Positions 60,313-64,000 of a stretch of 64,000 nt of DNA are shown piece after piece; the first letter of the stretch is position 1, and every line of letters begins with the position of its first letter. The notes beneath the pieces are model-generated. The model made no database searches, had not been told where the DNA came from, and saw only the letters and a list, made by a program, of their open reading frames with translations. The position numbers and the translations under genes are program-made. The DNA comes from Phycomyces nitens (Eukaryota > Mucoromycota > Mucoromycetes > Mucorales > Phycomycetaceae): contig JAHRBC010000005.1 in NCBI GenBank assembly GCA_022702545.1, forward strand, positions 1,612,001 to 1,676,000, read 5' to 3'.

Positions 60313-62689
60313 TTTGGAATGCTTATGAACGATAAAAAAGAGCAGGGAAAAAAGGGAAAATGGAAAGGTGGGCTCTGAACGCCTCTTTTTATAAGAAAAG
60401 TATTATTTTTTCTCACGGAGACTGTCAAACTGATCGATTAGCAACGCCCATCAAGAGTGTGAGAACAGATCTGATAGCCATCGCTTTTTACTACTTTTGG
60501 TCATTATTGGATGGCATGCTCTCAATACGCATCGTTATTGGTCAGAATTCATGCACACATAAGAGTGGGCTGCAGTGAGTAGGAAATATTGGTATTTTGT
60601 TAGGGATCAAGCCAAAGTGTTGTTGAAAAACGATGCTTTTACATAGGAAAAAAGGTAAAGAAGTAGAGAGTTGGTCTTGATCGGTGTACCAGTAACCTTG
60701 GAGAGTACAAGTTCAAGAATGGCGATTTTTTTTTAATTTTTGCGTTACTCTAAAGTGGTCCGTGCATTTTTTGTTCAAGAGCAAAATGAATTTACAGGCA
60801 CAGAAAGGGACCGGTAGTAACTAAAAAGTAAGGCATATCCTAGTTTGAAAGAAGTAAAAGATAAACTATAGAAAAGTATTTAAGAACTTGGCTACGATAT
60901 AGAATTGAATAAGTGATTCACAGTCTAGATTTTTTGACATGAAGGTTTGATAGTTAATGTCAAGATGTTGTGCGATTGGAATGAAAAAAAAATGGGTACA
61001 AGAAATGTGGGTTAGTCGAGCAGAATAATACGGTATTTATTGTAGCATGTCCAGGTACAGGATATAAGTTTTGACCGTGTGGGCAAGCAAGTATACAGTA
61101 TTCCATACCTTAAATATCTTTCTTTAGAATAAAGAATACAACACCAAATAGCTAATTATTCGAGAGCACAAGTTTATCTAATTACCCCAAAGAAAATAAC
61201 GTTAATAGGTACATATGGTTTACATGTACCTTGACTTTAGTTCTTGTTTTAAAATATATTTTAATAAGGTAGTATGATAAATATACTATTTATAAATCAT
61301 AGTTAAAGGTTAATAGGTTCAACTATTAGTTGACAATCTCCCAAAAGCAGGGCTAGACCAGGAAAAAATCAATAGATAAGAGGGTTCTCTACAAAATGCA
61401 TTGTTCATTGGATCTTTTATTACCAAGTTCAGTGAGTCGTTATATGATTTTATAGCTAGGTATCAAAAGCATTCAATTATATTAAAGGTTGAATCAAAAT
61501 ATAAAAAAAAAAGACAAAGTCAAGACCTTGATGATTCATCTGGCCAAGAATCCATTTTAGCTGGTTTGTTGCATGATCCAGCCTTGTCTTTATATGTTTT
61601 AATAAAATGGTAGACATTATATATAAATGAAAAGCCAATAGTTTTATATCATTGTAAGCAATGCTTCAGATTGATGCTCTTTAATATGCTTCTTAACAGT
61701 TCACTAAATATAAATGCATTAGAGTCCTCCGTAAACAATTACTACTGCTATACTTTTTCTGCAAAATTAACATTATGGGATGAAAAATTGTGAAAACTTC
61801 AATCCAATAAGCTTTTTTTTATTATCGGTACCAACAGTAATATTGATAGTGTTTTATTAGACGTATATTAAGTTGCAGGTTTTGGCAGCTAGATATCAAC
61901 TGTATAGCAAATTTTTTTAAAGGATAATAAATATTGATACTACACTCAAACAAAGAAAATCATTGGACCGAATTTTATTTTCTAATATTCTTCAAGTATT
62001 TTTCTATGCTTTTTTTTTTTTTTGGTAATGGTCTTAATAAAAGGTAGTAAAAATAAAGTTAGCCTTTTTGAAAAGATAGTTTTAAATGCCTTTAATATAA
62101 AAATCAAAGAAGAACTTATAGTATCAGCCCATTTCTCTTTTTTCCATGGCAATTACTTCTTAGACTTAATTTGAGATACTAGTTGCCAAAGTTTCCAAAA
62201 CTTGAAGAGGTATATCTGACTATAATTAGACAATTTTCCTCTGGGTAAAGTATCCACAGGATCTCTAACTGTCAAATTCAACTATCTCCACTTCTACCTT
62301 TACTCTCTTCTGTTTATTGGAGTCGATTTTGGTCCCTGGCCATCAGACATTATTTGTGTACTAGGTGGAAGGTTATATGAAAGCGAATTTCTAACCGACT
62401 GGATCTTCACATCATTACGCATTATACTGTGCCACAAAAGACCAAGACCACTCTTCTATTGTCCTACAAAGCGCTGAGTGTAGAACATGGTCATTCTTTG
62501 TTTGTTACAGAACTAGACTCTAGACGATGCTTGGTAGTTGCTGACATTGTGTCAAATACCTTGCGCTTCTCTCATTTGCAATGCGCAAATTTTACTGGCG
62601 GCTATAACAGCCGAGGTTATATGAAATGCCTATTGAAATTTTATGCTTGACAACCAACCTTTCATTCCTGGCTTATTGGCTATGAAGTC
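60313..62689. other. Promoter flank of copy 2, then AT-rich spacer
   Basis: 60313 to about 60770 is the duplicated 5' flank, alignable in inverse with 46170-46620. Beyond it the sequence is AT-rich with no gene. A frame at 62429-62650 is protein-like in parts but unrecognised and may belong to the adjoining transposon remnant. Confidence 0.5.
60384..60393 (-). promoter_or_regulatory. TATA box of copy 2
   Basis: TATAAAAAGA on the minus strand, 72 bases before the ATG, at the same relative place as in copy 1. Confidence 0.45.
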
Positions 62690-63060
62690 TTCCAGAGCTA
62701 TAAACACACAGCAAGCTATACCATCTCAAAGCGTTTTATTTTTCTTCTTTCTCATTTTATCATTATCAATTGTTTTATCTTTTATCTTTTGTAAAGTCCA
62801 TTCTAATGGCAACGTAAAAGCCGTAAGCTCTGTATGATGGTCAATCAATTAAACACTTTGATCTCTGACCATGCTCTTTGAATCGACCCCTCAAGCTCAT
62901 CCACATTGGTTATTTTTCTTAATTTTTGACAATTTTCTGCGCAAGACTACCCCAAAGATATTCAATAGGATTGGATCTGGGCTTTTTACAAGCCAAAACT
63001 CAGAGCTGATAACAAGACACTCTGTTTCTTGTACTATGAGGCAAACCCACAAGTGTTGAA
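62690..63060 (-). mobile_element. Tc1/mariner transposase remnant, minus strand
   Basis: The reverse complement of about 62929-62972 reads PRSNPIEYLWG, the conserved end of the Tc1 DDE core (usual form SPDLNPIEYLWG), followed by an alignable helical C-terminal tail down to about 62760. The upstream part reads only in scraps with stops. No terminal repeats were found, so the boundaries are approximate. Confidence 0.65.
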
Positions 63061-64000
63061 CAAGGTGCTATCTTTATGAAGCAGGAAAACCGTTTATGAG
63101 ACTGCCAACAATACTCTTTGGAATGTCAAGGAATTTCGAAATTTCAAAAGGTAGATTCTCTTTCACATTGACCTATGATTTGTCCCTTCATAAATAGATT
63201 CACCTCCTGTATTTTGTTTTGTTTTGTATATTCTATTGAGGGCTCTTTCTAGATGGTGTATAATAATATAAAAAAGAATTCAATTACTCAAATTGTAGTC
63301 GGGTTATAGCTCCGTAGCTCTATGTGTAGTGTACAAGGAGACTATCCAAAATGGAGTTGTGGATATTTGTAAGAACAATTATATAAATTACTCTTGTAAA
63401 TGAAAAGGTATTGATTGAATAGAATCCAATGCATTTGCAAATATCCAGGTAATCAATTGTTCAACTATATTGATTCTTTTTTTTTCTTAAATCCTTTACA
63501 AAATAAATAAAGCAGATTGTCTCTCATGTTCAATTAAAAATTATGGCAAAAGTAATTAATTTTACAAACTTTTTTGGATCTAATTGCTATTAAATTAATG
63601 TACAATAATAAAGTATTAAGGAAAAATACATGTCAGATCAATTGAACAAGAAAGGTACGGGTATACTGTGACCGTATAGAACAGTAACTTCGATCTTTCG
63701 ACTTTGGTCCTTGTATTCTCTTGCTGTACCTGTGGAGTACAGGCCTCCTTCCGATCTCCCAAAATTGTTACATCTATAATATTATCGTTCTTAAAAATGT
63801 ATCAATATATTTTATTTGCTTAACCAAGGTGGCAAATAACTAGTCTCGTGTATCTGCATTTATATCTTATCATTTATATTCCACATTTTACTAGTATAAA
63901 TATCCCTAAAAGATCTATCAATAAAAAACATTTAAAGTCTACTCTATTTTTGTTTAATATACTTCAAGGAAGATTCTACTCTACTCTTTGGCACTGATCG
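63061..64000. other. AT-rich end of window
   Basis: No gene supported. Composition is very AT-rich, with no RNA gene hallmarks seen. Confidence 0.5.

Overview
This 64-kb window looks like nuclear DNA of an early-diverging filamentous fungus, most likely Mucoromycota (Mucorales, Phycomyces-like). The reasons are very AT-rich spacers, genes cut by many 45-80-nt introns, a CotH-type spore-coat kinase and an EXORDIUM-like secreted protein (both common in that group), and several decayed Tc1/mariner elements. The species is an inference. Exon joins were read by eye from GT/GC...AG borders, phase and protein continuity, and every multi-exon model closes in frame.

From 0.5 to 22.6 kb the window is gene-rich. 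It holds a receptor-like single-pass protein with a kinase-like domain that lacks catalytic residues, an ARL5-type small GTPase, a secreted CotH kinase, a membrane-anchored LEA2-like protein with a novel repeated motif, an EXORDIUM/PHI-1-like secreted protein, a seven-helix membrane protein, an 18-exon secreted subtilisin with a PA domain, and an AVT-type amino-acid transporter. Six of these eight enter the secretory route or sit in membranes with large exposed parts, so the block reads as cell-surface and secretion biology. ARL5 acts in Golgi traffic.

From 22.6 to 43.5 kb genes are sparse: a broken hypothetical gene, a CCGGACA repeat block, a small cysteine-containing protein missed by simple ORF calling, a DUF1308/UPF0415 protein, an F-box/WD40 ubiquitin-ligase adaptor and an aldo/keto reductase. 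Long AT-rich spacers between them carry recurring T-tract/A-tract palindromes.

From 44 to 64 kb the window is accessory. Remnants of at least two Tc1/mariner lineages lie next to or inside each other. Two copies of an unrecognised gene family lie in inverted orientation about 10 kb apart: a decayed copy at 46.6-48.1 kb, cut off by a Tc1 end, and an apparently intact copy at 58.2-60.3 kb encoding an acidic protein with two FxFG motifs and a hydrophobic N-terminus. Between them are a 78-bp-arm fold-back and a chain of different degenerate short tandem repeats. This inverted, repeat-filled region is the least explained part of the window.
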